Below are positions 27,244-34,638 of a stretch of 64,000 nucleotides of DNA, in pieces. The stretch covers positions 1,116,001 through 1,180,000 of the forward strand of contig NZ_JACXZA010000001.1 of NCBI RefSeq assembly GCF_014779765.1, read 5' to 3'. Positions within the stretch are counted from its first letter, which is position 1, and the number at the start of each line of letters is the position of its first letter. Source of the DNA: Paenibacillus terricola (GTDB lineage Bacteria; Bacillota; Bacilli; Paenibacillales; Paenibacillaceae). Below the pieces are notes generated by a model that was not told the DNA's origin, ran no database searches, and was given only the letters and a program-made list of their open reading frames with translations. The translations under genes were made by a program, and so were the position numbers.

Positions 27244-28966
27244 CGGAATTGGTGCATCGCCTGGAATAGCTATCGGCAAATCGTTCGTTCTACCCAACTG
27301 GGAATGGGAAATGACCGACCAAAAAATCGATGTCGCGGATTTAGCCCGCGAGTTCGATCGCCTATATGAGGGAATACGCACTTCGAAGTTTGAGATCGAG
27401 CAGATGAAGGATGAGCTTCGAGAAGTTGTTGGACCTGCGGAGACGACGATTTTTGATGCGCATCTGGCGATTCTGGATGATCCAGCTTTTATGAATGAAA
27501 TACAAGGGATGATTCAGCGGCAGTACAAGGCGGCAGAGGTGGCGGTGAAAGAAGCGATCGACCACTTCGTTGCCATGTTCGATCTGCTTGACGATGAGTA
27601 CATGAAGGAGCGTGCGCTCGACATCAAGGATGTCGGCAACCGGTTGCTGAAACATCTGCTTGGCGCACCTGAGATTACACTGCCTTCAGATACGCAGCCG
27701 TTCATCCTAGTAGCGAAGGAACTCTCGCCTTCTCAGTTGGCCCATCTGAACCCGCAGCACGTGTTAGGCATCGTAACGTTGTCGGGCAGCACGACATCGC
27801 ATTCTGCCATCATGGCGCGCGCGCTGGGTATTCCATTAGTTGTGGGTCTTGATATCGATGAAATGCAGGATGACCCGTTCCAGACGGGCGAGATGCTTGT
27901 CATCGATGGCTCTGAAGGTATCGTTATCCTTGATCCGTCCGTTGACGAAGTAAAGCACTATAGCGAACTGCAGAAGCAGGAGCGCGAGGACCGTCAGCGG
28001 CTTCGCGGCTTCGCTAACGTGCAGCCAGTTACGCCGGACGGCAAGAAGCTGGAGCTTGCAGCGAATATCAGCTCGATGAAGGAGCTGGAAGTTGCGCTTA
28101 GCAGCGGTGCGCATGGCGTCGGACTTTTCCGTACCGAGTTTCTCTATATGGATCGGCAACGTTTTCCGCGCGAGGATGAGCAGTTCGACGTATATCGCAG
28201 CGTAGCGGAGCGGCTTGACGGCAAACCGTTAATTATTCGCACCCTTGACGTTGGCGGCGACAAACAGCTCGATTATTTCGATCTGCCGGAAGAAGATAAT
28301 CCGTTCCTAGGTTATCGCGCCATCCGGATTAGCTTGGATCGGACGGATCTGTTCAAGACTCAGCTAAGGGCAATCGTTCGGGCGAGCCATTATGGTCAGG
28401 TCAAAATCATGTACCCACTCATTTCTTCCGTTGAAGAGGTAAGAGCTGCGAATCGGCTGCTGAAGGAAGTGATGCAGGAACTGAGAGCTGAAGGTTTGCC
28501 ATTCGACGAAGGTTTGCAGACCGGTATTATGATTGAGCTTCCGGCAGCTGTGCAGATCGCGGATCTGCTTGCGGAAGAGGTTGATTTCTTCAGTATTGGC
28601 ACGAACGATCTTGTTCAGTTCACGCTTGCTGTTGACCGTATGAATGAGCAAATCTCTTACATGTACGATCCTTTCCATCCGGCCATACTGCGAATGTTAA
28701 GAATGACGGTTGAAGCAGCGAAGAGCAAAGGCATCAAGGTTGGCGTATGCGGGGAAATGGCAAGCGATTTGTGCGCGCTGCCGATATGGCTTGCGCTGGA
28801 CGTTGACGAGCTCAGCATGTCTGGGCATGCGATTCTTGAGTTGAAGGAACGACTGCTGCGCACTTGCCAGCAGGAGAGCCAAGAGCTGTTCGCGGAGCTG
28901 CTGCGCTGCCGTACTAGCGTGGACATCCACGACAAGCTTAAAGCTTATGATGCGTCGATCCAATGA
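27236..28966 (+). CDS. ptsI: PTS enzyme I (PEP-protein phosphotransferase)
   Basis: This 576-aa enzyme takes phosphate from PEP and passes it to HPr. The N-terminal domain has the phospho-His189 in STTSHSAIMAR. The C-terminal PEP barrel shows LFRTEFLYMDR and the catalytic Cys505 (GVCGEMASD). The ATG at 27236 follows a GGGGGGAG site and lies inside the end of nagE, so the two are translationally coupled. Enzyme I is usually encoded next to ptsH; here there is no ptsH in the operon or elsewhere in the window. Confidence 0.95.
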   Translation: MINGIGASPGIAIGKSFVLPNWEWEMTDQKIDVADLAREFDRLYEGIRTSKFEIEQMKDELREVVGPAETTIFDAHLAILDDPAFMNEIQGMIQRQYKAAEVAVKEAIDHFVAMFDLLDDEYMKERALDIKDVGNRLLKHLLGAPEITLPSDTQPFILVAKELSPSQLAHLNPQHVLGIVTLSGSTTSHSAIMARALGIPLVVGLDIDEMQDDPFQTGEMLVIDGSEGIVILDPSVDEVKHYSELQKQEREDRQRLRGFANVQPVTPDGKKLELAANISSMKELEVALSSGAHGVGLFRTEFLYMDRQRFPREDEQFDVYRSVAERLDGKPLIIRTLDVGGDKQLDYFDLPEEDNPFLGYRAIRISLDRTDLFKTQLRAIVRASHYGQVKIMYPLISSVEEVRAANRLLKEVMQELRAEGLPFDEGLQTGIMIELPAAVQIADLLAEEVDFFSIGTNDLVQFTLAVDRMNEQISYMYDPFHPAILRMLRMTVEAAKSKGIKVGVCGEMASDLCALPIWLALDVDELSMSGHAILELKERLLRTCQQESQELFAELLRCRTSVDIHDKLKAYDASIQ

Positions 28967-28982
28967 CTGTGGGGTAAATAAG

Positions 28983-29025
28983 AGCAGCCGGCCTTTCCAT
29001 GCGCTTGCAAGGAGGACCGGCTGCT
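28983..29025. terminator. Hairpin between convergent ptsI and DJ-1 genes
   Basis: AGCAGCCGG/CCGGCTGCT stem with further CCT/AGG pairing. The tract is more T-rich on the minus strand (CTCTTATTT), but it can serve both converging genes. Confidence 0.65.
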
Positions 29026-29031
29026 ATAGTC

Positions 29032-29559
29032 TTATCCGCGTGCACGAAGCGCTTCGACGAAGGCTTGGCCGTATTCGGGAAGGTCCGGCGGCCTGCGAGC
29101 GGAGATGAGGTTGCCGTCGACAACAACGGGCTCGTCGAACCACTGCGCACCTGCATTTTCCATATCGTCGCGAATCCCCGGGGTGGATGTCACTTTGCGT
29201 CCATGAAGAATTTTCGCAGAAATCAGCACCCAGCCTGCGTGGCAAATTTGGCCGATCGGCTTGTTCTGTTCGTTAAGCTCCCGCACGATCTCAAGCACCT
29301 TCGGATATCGGCGAATTTTATCAGGCGCCCAGCCGCCAGGCACGAGCAGGCCGTCAATCGCTGCGCTGTTCAATTCGTCATAGGACAAATCGGCTGTTGC
29401 AGGGACGCCATATTTGCCAATATGGGTCTTGCCTTTGACTGGTCCGGCGTACAATACTTTGACGCCTTCCTCTCGTACACGGTATACCGGGTACCACAAT
29501 TCCAAATCTTCAAACTCGTCATCAAGCAGGCAGATGACCGTCTGGTTATGTAGGCTCAT
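29032..29559 (-). CDS. DJ-1/PfpI family protein
   Basis: This 175-aa single-domain protein has a nucleophile elbow GQICHAG with Cys106-His107 and an acidic residue in DDEFEDLEL (13-21), the hallmarks of the DJ-1/PfpI class (deglycase/amidase or stress chaperone in various members). The frame extends to 29631, but the ATG at 29559 has AGGAG 9 bp upstream. It is monocistronic and divergent from the VanZ gene. The substrate cannot be read from sequence. Confidence 0.87.
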   Translation of the reverse strand: MSLHNQTVICLLDDEFEDLELWYPVYRVREEGVKVLYAGPVKGKTHIGKYGVPATADLSYDELNSAAIDGLLVPGGWAPDKIRRYPKVLEIVRELNEQNKPIGQICHAGWVLISAKILHGRKVTSTPGIRDDMENAGAQWFDEPVVVDGNLISARRPPDLPEYGQAFVEALRARG

Positions 29560-29650
29560 TCTAGTGAACTCCTCTCCATTCCATATGATGGGTAATACAG
29601 GGTAACGCTTATTGTTGGATGAGCACTTCAATTGTAACGAAGGTGAGGCA

Positions 29651-30067
29651 ATGAAGCAATCGCGGCTGCGGTTATATCGTTTGCTGCCAGCTGTGCTGGT
29701 GATGGCTGCTATATTCTGGTTATCCGATCAGCCGGCAAGCGAGATGAACACTGTTTTTCTTCCATGGTTCCAGGAATTATTCCCTTCTATGGAGGGTTTT
29801 GATTGGGGACATTATGCTGCCTACTTTGCGCTTGCGCTGGCATTTGATTATTATGGCGGTAAAGGGTCAGATCGTGTGTCGGCTAAACTCATCATTGTCT
29901 TATTATGTACGCTGTACGGCATAACGGACGAATATCATCAGCAGTTTGTGGAAGGGCGAACGCCGGATTATCATGACCTGCTGCATGATGCGATTGGAGC
30001 GAGCGCCGCTGTACTGCTAATTAGCATTCCGACATTAAGACGGTGGTGGCGGCGTGTGGCGAACTAG
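29651..30067 (+). CDS. VanZ family membrane protein
   Basis: This 138-aa protein has an N-terminal hydrophobic helix (about 10-27), a WLSDQPASE segment, two or three further helices and the family motif DEYHQQFVEGRTPDYHD. VanZ-like proteins are membrane proteins of uncertain role; the founding member slightly raises teicoplanin resistance. The ATG at 29651 has AAGGTG about 7 bp upstream. Confidence 0.85.
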   Translation: MKQSRLRLYRLLPAVLVMAAIFWLSDQPASEMNTVFLPWFQELFPSMEGFDWGHYAAYFALALAFDYYGGKGSDRVSAKLIIVLLCTLYGITDEYHQQFVEGRTPDYHDLLHDAIGASAAVLLISIPTLRRWWRRVAN

Positions 30068-30171
30068 CAAAACTTACATGCGTTTATGAGAAGGATTTTA
30101 TATAACAAAAGTCGAATCAGTTTTACGTTGCATTAAAGCGGCGTACTGCCCTTCAGGTGAAGGAGTGACTT

Positions 30172-30609
30172 TTGTTGCTGAAGACGTGTTCATGCGGTGA
30201 AACGATGCGAATGAAGCTTCGTACCGTCATTTATTCGAGTAAAGTGGAAATCGATAACGTTCCCGTGTATACTTGCAAAGCGTGCAGCCGCAGTGAGGTG
30301 TATACTGTGGTCAAGACTGATTTGACCGGACTGATCGGCAAATTAGGCGCGCAGCCAGAGAAACAAACTTTTCGTTTCGATGATTGGAACGAATGGGCGA
30401 ATTTACTTGTGGAAGCATTCGATGTTCATAAGAAGCAGCCGGACCCGGCATTGATCGATCGGCTAGCAGGTGAACGGATCGATATGCTGCTGGACCTTTA
30501 TTCGCTTGCCGAGAAAATCGGTGACAATGAGTGGAAGAACGATATTTCGAAACGTTTGACGCAGCTCAGTCATACAGCCTCCATACATAGAAGCGCCATC
30601 GCACCGTAA
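30172..30609 (+). CDS. Small zinc-finger protein (YgiT-like CxC/CxxC)
   Basis: This 145-aa protein has an N-terminal metal-binding knuckle with Cys-x-Cys near residue 6 and Cys-x-x-Cys in YTCKACSR, spaced like YgiT-type zinc fingers. The C-terminal part is helical and acidic. There is no MqsR-like toxin next to it and no antitoxin-type helix-turn-helix, so a toxin-antitoxin role is not supported. It starts at a TTG (30172, or the adjacent 30175) after AAGGAGTG. Confidence 0.7.
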   Translation: MLLKTCSCGETMRMKLRTVIYSSKVEIDNVPVYTCKACSRSEVYTVVKTDLTGLIGKLGAQPEKQTFRFDDWNEWANLLVEAFDVHKKQPDPALIDRLAGERIDMLLDLYSLAEKIGDNEWKNDISKRLTQLSHTASIHRSAIAP

Positions 30610-30670
30610 ACACTAGGGTATACTCATTAGGTTGAATGGATGTGAATGCGATTCGTTAGGGGGATTTGAC

Positions 30671-31024
30671 ATGTCTCACTATGATGTATTAACCACCTTA
30701 GAGCAGTGGGAAACTGCGACAGCAGCGACCGATAAACCGCTCTTCATCTTCAAGCACAGCACGCGCTGCCCAATTAGCGCTGCGGCGTTCGCGGCTTGGA
30801 AGAAGTGGGTGAACGAACATCAGGAGAGCGGCATACGTCAAACACTCGTGCATGTTGTGGAACACCGTCCTGTATCGAATGCTGTTGCAGAGCGGACAGG
30901 AATTACGCATGCATCCCCGCAAGCGATTCTGATCGTGGACGGGAAGTCGGTTTGGAATGCCTCGCACTGGCATATTACGTATGATTCGCTAGAGGAACAT
31001 CTCCGTGAACATTGCGGAAAGTAA
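30671..31024 (+). CDS. ytxJ: YtxJ-like bacilliredoxin
   Basis: This 117-aa thioredoxin-fold protein has a single active-site cysteine, Cys33 in FKHSTRCPIS. YtxJ proteins are monothiol bacilliredoxins that remove bacillithiol from oxidised protein thiols in the cytoplasm. The ATG at 30671 has GGGGG upstream. It lies 65 bp before ccpA on the same strand, as in several Bacilli where ytxJ and ccpA are neighbours. Confidence 0.88.
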   Translation: MSHYDVLTTLEQWETATAATDKPLFIFKHSTRCPISAAAFAAWKKWVNEHQESGIRQTLVHVVEHRPVSNAVAERTGITHASPQAILIVDGKSVWNASHWHITYDSLEEHLREHCGK

Positions 31025-31089
31025 ATTTTTGTCGTATCATTACGGTAAAATGATGTGCGATAAAATACGAAGCAATGGAGAGAAGGACC

Positions 31090-32097
31090 GTGACGGTAAC
31101 CATTTATGATGTAGCAAGAGAAGCGGGCGTATCCATGGCCACAGTATCGCGGGTTGTGAATAATAACCCCAATGTGAAGCCGCAGACGCGCAAGAAAGTA
31201 TACGAAGCGATCGAACGCCTTGGCTATCGTCCGAACGCTGTAGCACGCGGCTTGGCCAGCAAGAAGACAACGACTGTCGGCGTAGTTATTCCCGACATTT
31301 CGAATGCGATCTTTGCTGAAGTCGCGCGCGGTATTGAAGATATTGCCAACATGTATCATTATAATATTATTTTGTGTAACGCCGATAAGCGCAAAGAGAA
31401 AGAAATTCGCGTCGTTAACACGCTCCTGGAGAAGCAGGTCGATGGTCTGCTGTTCATGGGCGGGGCTGTAACGGACGAGCATCTGCAAGCGTTTAAGACG
31501 GCGAACGTACCCGTTGTTCTCTGCGCGACGACGGACGAGCATGGCGTCATTCCTTCCGTTGATATCAACCATGAGGAAGCTGCTTATGATGCTGTCCGTA
31601 CGCTTATTGCGAATGGTCACCGCCGCATTGCGATGATCAGCGGTACACTGCAGGATCCGTCGAACGGCTATGCCCGTTACCACGGCTATAAGCGTGCGAT
31701 TGAAGAAGCAGGCATTACGTATGATGAGTCGCTCGTTCGTACGGGCAACTATCGTTATGAATCCGGCGTCGAAGCGGTCAAATATTTCTTGGAGCTACCA
31801 GAGCGTCCTACTGCGGTATTCGCAGCTACGGATGAGATGGCAATTGGTGCAATCCACAGCATCCAAGATGCTGGCTTGAAAGTTCCTGAGAATATTTCGG
31901 TCATCAGCGTGGATAACAGCCGTATGGCGTCGATGGTACGTCCACAGCTTACGACGGTTGCACAGCCAATGTACGATATCGGAGCTGTATCGATGCGCCT
32001 TCTGACGAAGCTGATGAAGAAGGAAACTGTCGAGCAGGCCAAAGTTATTTTGCCGCACGAAGTCATTACACGCAATTCGGTAGGCGGAGTAGTCTAA
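31090..32097 (+). CDS. ccpA: Catabolite control protein A
   Basis: This 335-aa LacI/GalR-family master regulator of carbon catabolite control binds cre sites when complexed with Ser-phosphorylated HPr or Crh. The N-terminal HTH ([20 protein letters not shown]) and hinge helix ([15 protein letters not shown]) are close to B. subtilis CcpA, and the effector domain covers the rest. I choose the GTG at 31090 because GGAG (31077-31080) lies 9 bp upstream and the protein then starts like its homologues; an ATG at 31075 has no ribosome site. Confidence 0.95.
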   Translation: MTVTIYDVAREAGVSMATVSRVVNNNPNVKPQTRKKVYEAIERLGYRPNAVARGLASKKTTTVGVVIPDISNAIFAEVARGIEDIANMYHYNIILCNADKRKEKEIRVVNTLLEKQVDGLLFMGGAVTDEHLQAFKTANVPVVLCATTDEHGVIPSVDINHEEAAYDAVRTLIANGHRRIAMISGTLQDPSNGYARYHGYKRAIEEAGITYDESLVRTGNYRYESGVEAVKYFLELPERPTAVFAATDEMAIGAIHSIQDAGLKVPENISVISVDNSRMASMVRPQLTTVAQPMYDIGAVSMRLLTKLMKKETVEQAKVILPHEVITRNSVGGVV

Positions 32098-32125
32098 CGA
32101 TTGGTGTAATGTATTTAGATACAAT

Positions 32126-32165
32126 AAAGGACAGCCTCGTACTTAGCGAGGCTGTCCTTTATTGT
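32126..32165 (+). terminator. Intrinsic terminator of ccpA
   Basis: 14-bp perfect stem (32126-32139 with 32147-32160) followed by ATTGTTT. Confidence 0.9.
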
Positions 32166-32319
32166 TTATTTGCAAGCTTTTCCGAAATAAAAGCAACTGA
32201 GTAGCTGTTTATTTCCATCAACACACTAAAAAGCTCGAACAAGAGTTGTACCCTCAGGGTACGCGACTCTCAGCACGCTGTCACTAAACATCACCAACAG
32301 TCCCTGGCACGCCCCTTCC

Positions 32320-32378
32320 GGGGTCCAGGGGACGGGAGTCCCATGGGGTCCTCCCTTGCAGGGAGGATTTAGGTGGGT
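32320..32378. repeat. Intergenic repeat, copy 1
   Basis: About 59 bp starting GGGGTCC and ending TAGGTGGGT. It contains the nested dyads GGGAC/GTCCC and CTCCCT/AGGGAG. It shares most of its sequence with copy 2, which starts 135 bp to the right. The stretch 32166-32510 otherwise holds no gene. A further dyad, CCCTGG/CCAGGG, flanks the left side near 32302-32330. Confidence 0.65.
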
Positions 32379-32454
32379 AGATAAACTGGGTTACATGGCC
32401 CCCGCCGAGGGGAAAATATATTATTAAATCTAAATTTTTTAGTTTTTGAAATAA

Positions 32455-32512
32455 GGGGTCCCAGAGGCAAAGCCCCTGGAGTCCTCCCTATGAGGGAGGA
32501 CATAGGTGGGTT
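32455..32512. repeat. Intergenic repeat, copy 2
   Basis: About 58 bp starting GGGGTCC and ending TAGGTGGGTT. The palindrome GTCCTCCCT/AGGGAGGAC is perfect, and GAGGC/GCCCC-type pairing lies in its left half. The copy touches the acuC stop codon (32511-32513). Such GC-rich palindromic intergenic repeats look like a dispersed family, but only these two copies are in this window. Confidence 0.65.
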
Positions 32513-33695
32513 ACTTCTGTAGGACACGACTGCATGTAGCCTGATTAGCCGCTTGAATCGCGTCTCTGCGCGGCATAGGCGTCCATTGCAGCAGATCGTC
32601 CAGCCATTCCTCAGGTAACGCGTCAATGCCGCCAGCTTCGTCAGCCCACGCTTGGCGCCAATCCTCTGACAAGGTGAGAGGTGACTCAGCTGAGGTTTGA
32701 ATCCGGGCTAGAAGCGGATGATCGGTCATAGCCAGCCAGACGAACGACCATGCGCGTGGGACAACGCGCCACTTGTCATAGCCTCCGCCTCCTAATGCGA
32801 CCCATTTGCCGTCCGTATAGCGGTCTGCAAGATCGCGGATGACGAGCGGCATCTCGTTATAAATACGCATGCTGCAGTGCATATGGGAGAGTGGGTCGTA
32901 GGCATGCGCATCACAGCCGTGCTGGCTAACAATGATGTCCGGCTTGAATAAGCGAGCTGCCTCTTCTACCGTAGCTCGAAAGCTGTCCATCCAAGAGTCG
33001 TCCTCCGTATAGGGCTCCAGAGGGACATTCATACAGGCGCCAATGCCGCTGTCCGTTCCCCGTTCGTGAAGGAAACCGGTGCCAGGGAACAGAAATTTGC
33101 CCGTCTCATGGATCGAATAAGTAAAGACCGAGGCATCGTCATAAAATACCCATTGGACGCCATCGCCATGATGAACGTCGGTGTCGATGTACAAAATGCG
33201 CAGATCGTTCTGAGCCTGTACTCGCTTAATAGCGACTGCAGCGTCATTGTAGACGCAGAAGCCGGAACCGCGGTGCGGGAAGGCGTGATGCAGCCCGCCA
33301 GCCATATGAAAAGCACGTTTGGCTTGTCCGCTTATGACAGCCTCAATGGCACAGATAGATCCTCCGGCGATTGCGGCAGCTGCTCCGTGCATTCCTGGAA
33401 AATATGGCGTATCTTCATCCGATAAACCGTATTTATCAGCCGCAGCTGCAGCGTCTGCAGGCGGCGCTGGCTCGCTTAGCTGGCGAACAGCTTGTACGTA
33501 ATCTGGCCGGTGAACGGTAAGCAGTGCCTCATCATCCGCAGGCTGAGGGATAATGATGTCGTCGGGTTCCAGCGCATTGCAGCGGATAAGCAAATCGATC
33601 GTCGACTGCAGACGGGTCGGGTCGAAGGGATGATGCTCGTGAAATCGGTAGAGCTCTGCGTCAGGATGATGGATGAATACGGCCTTCGCCGACAT
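32511..33695 (-). CDS. acuC: Acetoin utilization protein AcuC (class I/II deacetylase fold)
   Basis: This 394-aa arginase/deacetylase-fold enzyme has the metal and catalytic motif DTDVHHGDG and the downstream Asp motif (QHGCDAHAYDPLSH), as in Zn-dependent lysine deacetylases. In B. subtilis AcuC removes the acetyl group from acetyl-CoA synthetase. The ATG at 33695 is preferred over an open frame to 33752 because AGGAGG lies 8 bp upstream. It follows acuA on the same strand. The usual acuB gene between them is absent. Confidence 0.93.
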   Translation of the reverse strand: MSAKAVFIHHPDAELYRFHEHHPFDPTRLQSTIDLLIRCNALEPDDIIIPQPADDEALLTVHRPDYVQAVRQLSEPAPPADAAAAADKYGLSDEDTPYFPGMHGAAAAIAGGSICAIEAVISGQAKRAFHMAGGLHHAFPHRGSGFCVYNDAAVAIKRVQAQNDLRILYIDTDVHHGDGVQWVFYDDASVFTYSIHETGKFLFPGTGFLHERGTDSGIGACMNVPLEPYTEDDSWMDSFRATVEEAARLFKPDIIVSQHGCDAHAYDPLSHMHCSMRIYNEMPLVIRDLADRYTDGKWVALGGGGYDKWRVVPRAWSFVWLAMTDHPLLARIQTSAESPLTLSEDWRQAWADEAGGIDALPEEWLDDLLQWTPMPRRDAIQAANQATCSRVLQK

Positions 33696-33709
33696 GGACG
33701 ATCCTCCTA

Positions 33710-33787
33710 AAAGCAATTTGCTTTCTTCATCGAAATAACTACTTGCAAGCAAATTGCTTGCTTCGTAAGCATATACTTGGCAATTGC
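33710..33787. repeat. Three AT-rich palindromes between acuA and acuC
   Basis: Related dyads built on GCAA/TTGC: AAAGCAA-T-TTGCTTT (33710-33724), GCAAGCAA-A-TTGCTTGC (33745-33761) and GCAATTGC (33780-33787). The first sits immediately before the acuC ribosome site on the minus strand, so it could be an operator or an RNA hairpin near the Shine-Dalgarno. Confidence 0.5.
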
Positions 33788-33790
33788 TTT

Positions 33791-34423
33791 TTAATACATG
33801 AACCTTTGGCGGAAACGTACCCGGTCGAATTGTTCGACTGATGACAGCGGTACATCAGGCCCTACGCGAACCATCAGGCAATTGGCGGGGTGAGAGCATA
33901 TCTCGGGATCATCTGTAGCGAACCAGACCATTCCGATGGACTGCATGACGCGTTCCATCATCGAGCGGTATTCCCAGACGCTAAGCTTCATCCCTTCGAG
34001 ATCCCAATGCCAGTAATATTCGGTTGTATAAACGATCATTCGATCCAGCTGTCCTTCTGCGAACGCAGTCTGGATCATATGCTTGCCAATGCCGCCGGAA
34101 CGGTAATTCGGCGCGACTTCGACTGCACCTAGTTCGACTAGATCTTCCATATTCGCATCGGACCATCTCTCAAGCTCGTCAGGATAATGGAACGTAACGT
34201 AGCCTACGATGGTGTCGTCGTCGATACACGCGATAATCCGTCCTTCCGGCAAACCGGCGATCTCGATCAGCGCCTCCAGCTGCTCAGCCGGACGGCGAAA
34301 AGCGTGCAGCTGCTCATGCATGTGCAATTGACGCAGCCGCTCAGGCGGAATAGGCCCTTCAATGACGAGCTCACGGTCACGAATGAGGAGTGTAAGCCGC
34401 TGGTACACCTTCAAATGTTCCAA
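33791..34423 (-). CDS. acuA: Acetyltransferase AcuA
   Basis: This 210-aa GNAT-fold protein has the acetyl-CoA loop in the VAPNYRSGGIGKHMI segment (about residues 107-121). AcuA acetylates the catalytic lysine of acetyl-CoA synthetase and switches it off; AcuC reverses this. Its target gene acsA is divergent about 215 bp away, the same arrangement as B. subtilis. It lies upstream of acuC with a 95-bp gap that holds palindromes rather than acuB. Confidence 0.93.
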   Translation of the reverse strand: MEHLKVYQRLTLLIRDRELVIEGPIPPERLRQLHMHEQLHAFRRPAEQLEALIEIAGLPEGRIIACIDDDTIVGYVTFHYPDELERWSDANMEDLVELGAVEVAPNYRSGGIGKHMIQTAFAEGQLDRMIVYTTEYYWHWDLEGMKLSVWEYRSMMERVMQSIGMVWFATDDPEICSHPANCLMVRVGPDVPLSSVEQFDRVRFRQRFMY

Positions 34424-34496
34424 CTGATCACCTTCTTTTGTGTCATACGGAAATGAACAGCTTACCTAGCATAATGATGGCATGTTGAAAAGGATA

Positions 34497-34524
34497 TTGT
34501 TGCTGTACGACTCTATGGTATAAT
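34497..34524 (+). promoter_or_regulatory. Sigma-A promoter of acsA
   Basis: TTGTTG -35 (34497-34502), 16-bp spacer, perfect TATAAT -10 (34519-34524). Confidence 0.55.
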
Positions 34525-34538
34525 AACATACATGCAAA

Positions 34539-34552
34539 TGAAAACGCATTCT
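34539..34552 (+). promoter_or_regulatory. Weak cre-like site downstream of the acsA promoter
   Basis: TGAAAACGCATTCT matches the left half and central CG of the cre consensus but diverges on the right. Its place just after the predicted start of transcription fits a CcpA roadblock, and acsA is CcpA-repressed in B. subtilis. Confidence 0.3.
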
Positions 34553-34638
34553 TTAGATGCGTATGATTTTAAATTGTGGGCAATACGAAATCAATCTTTC
34601 ACTTGGAAAGAACATAGTTTGATGGGAGGATGACATAC

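Noticed and set aside
30172-30609. YgiT-like zinc finger as half of a toxin-antitoxin pair
   Set aside because: No toxin-sized partner gene is adjacent and no helix-turn-helix follows the zinc knuckle.
32320-32512. The two intergenic repeats as a CRISPR array or insertion sequence
   Set aside because: Only two imperfect copies with a roughly 77-bp AT-rich gap, no regular spacers, no cas genes, no transposase and no target-site duplication seen.
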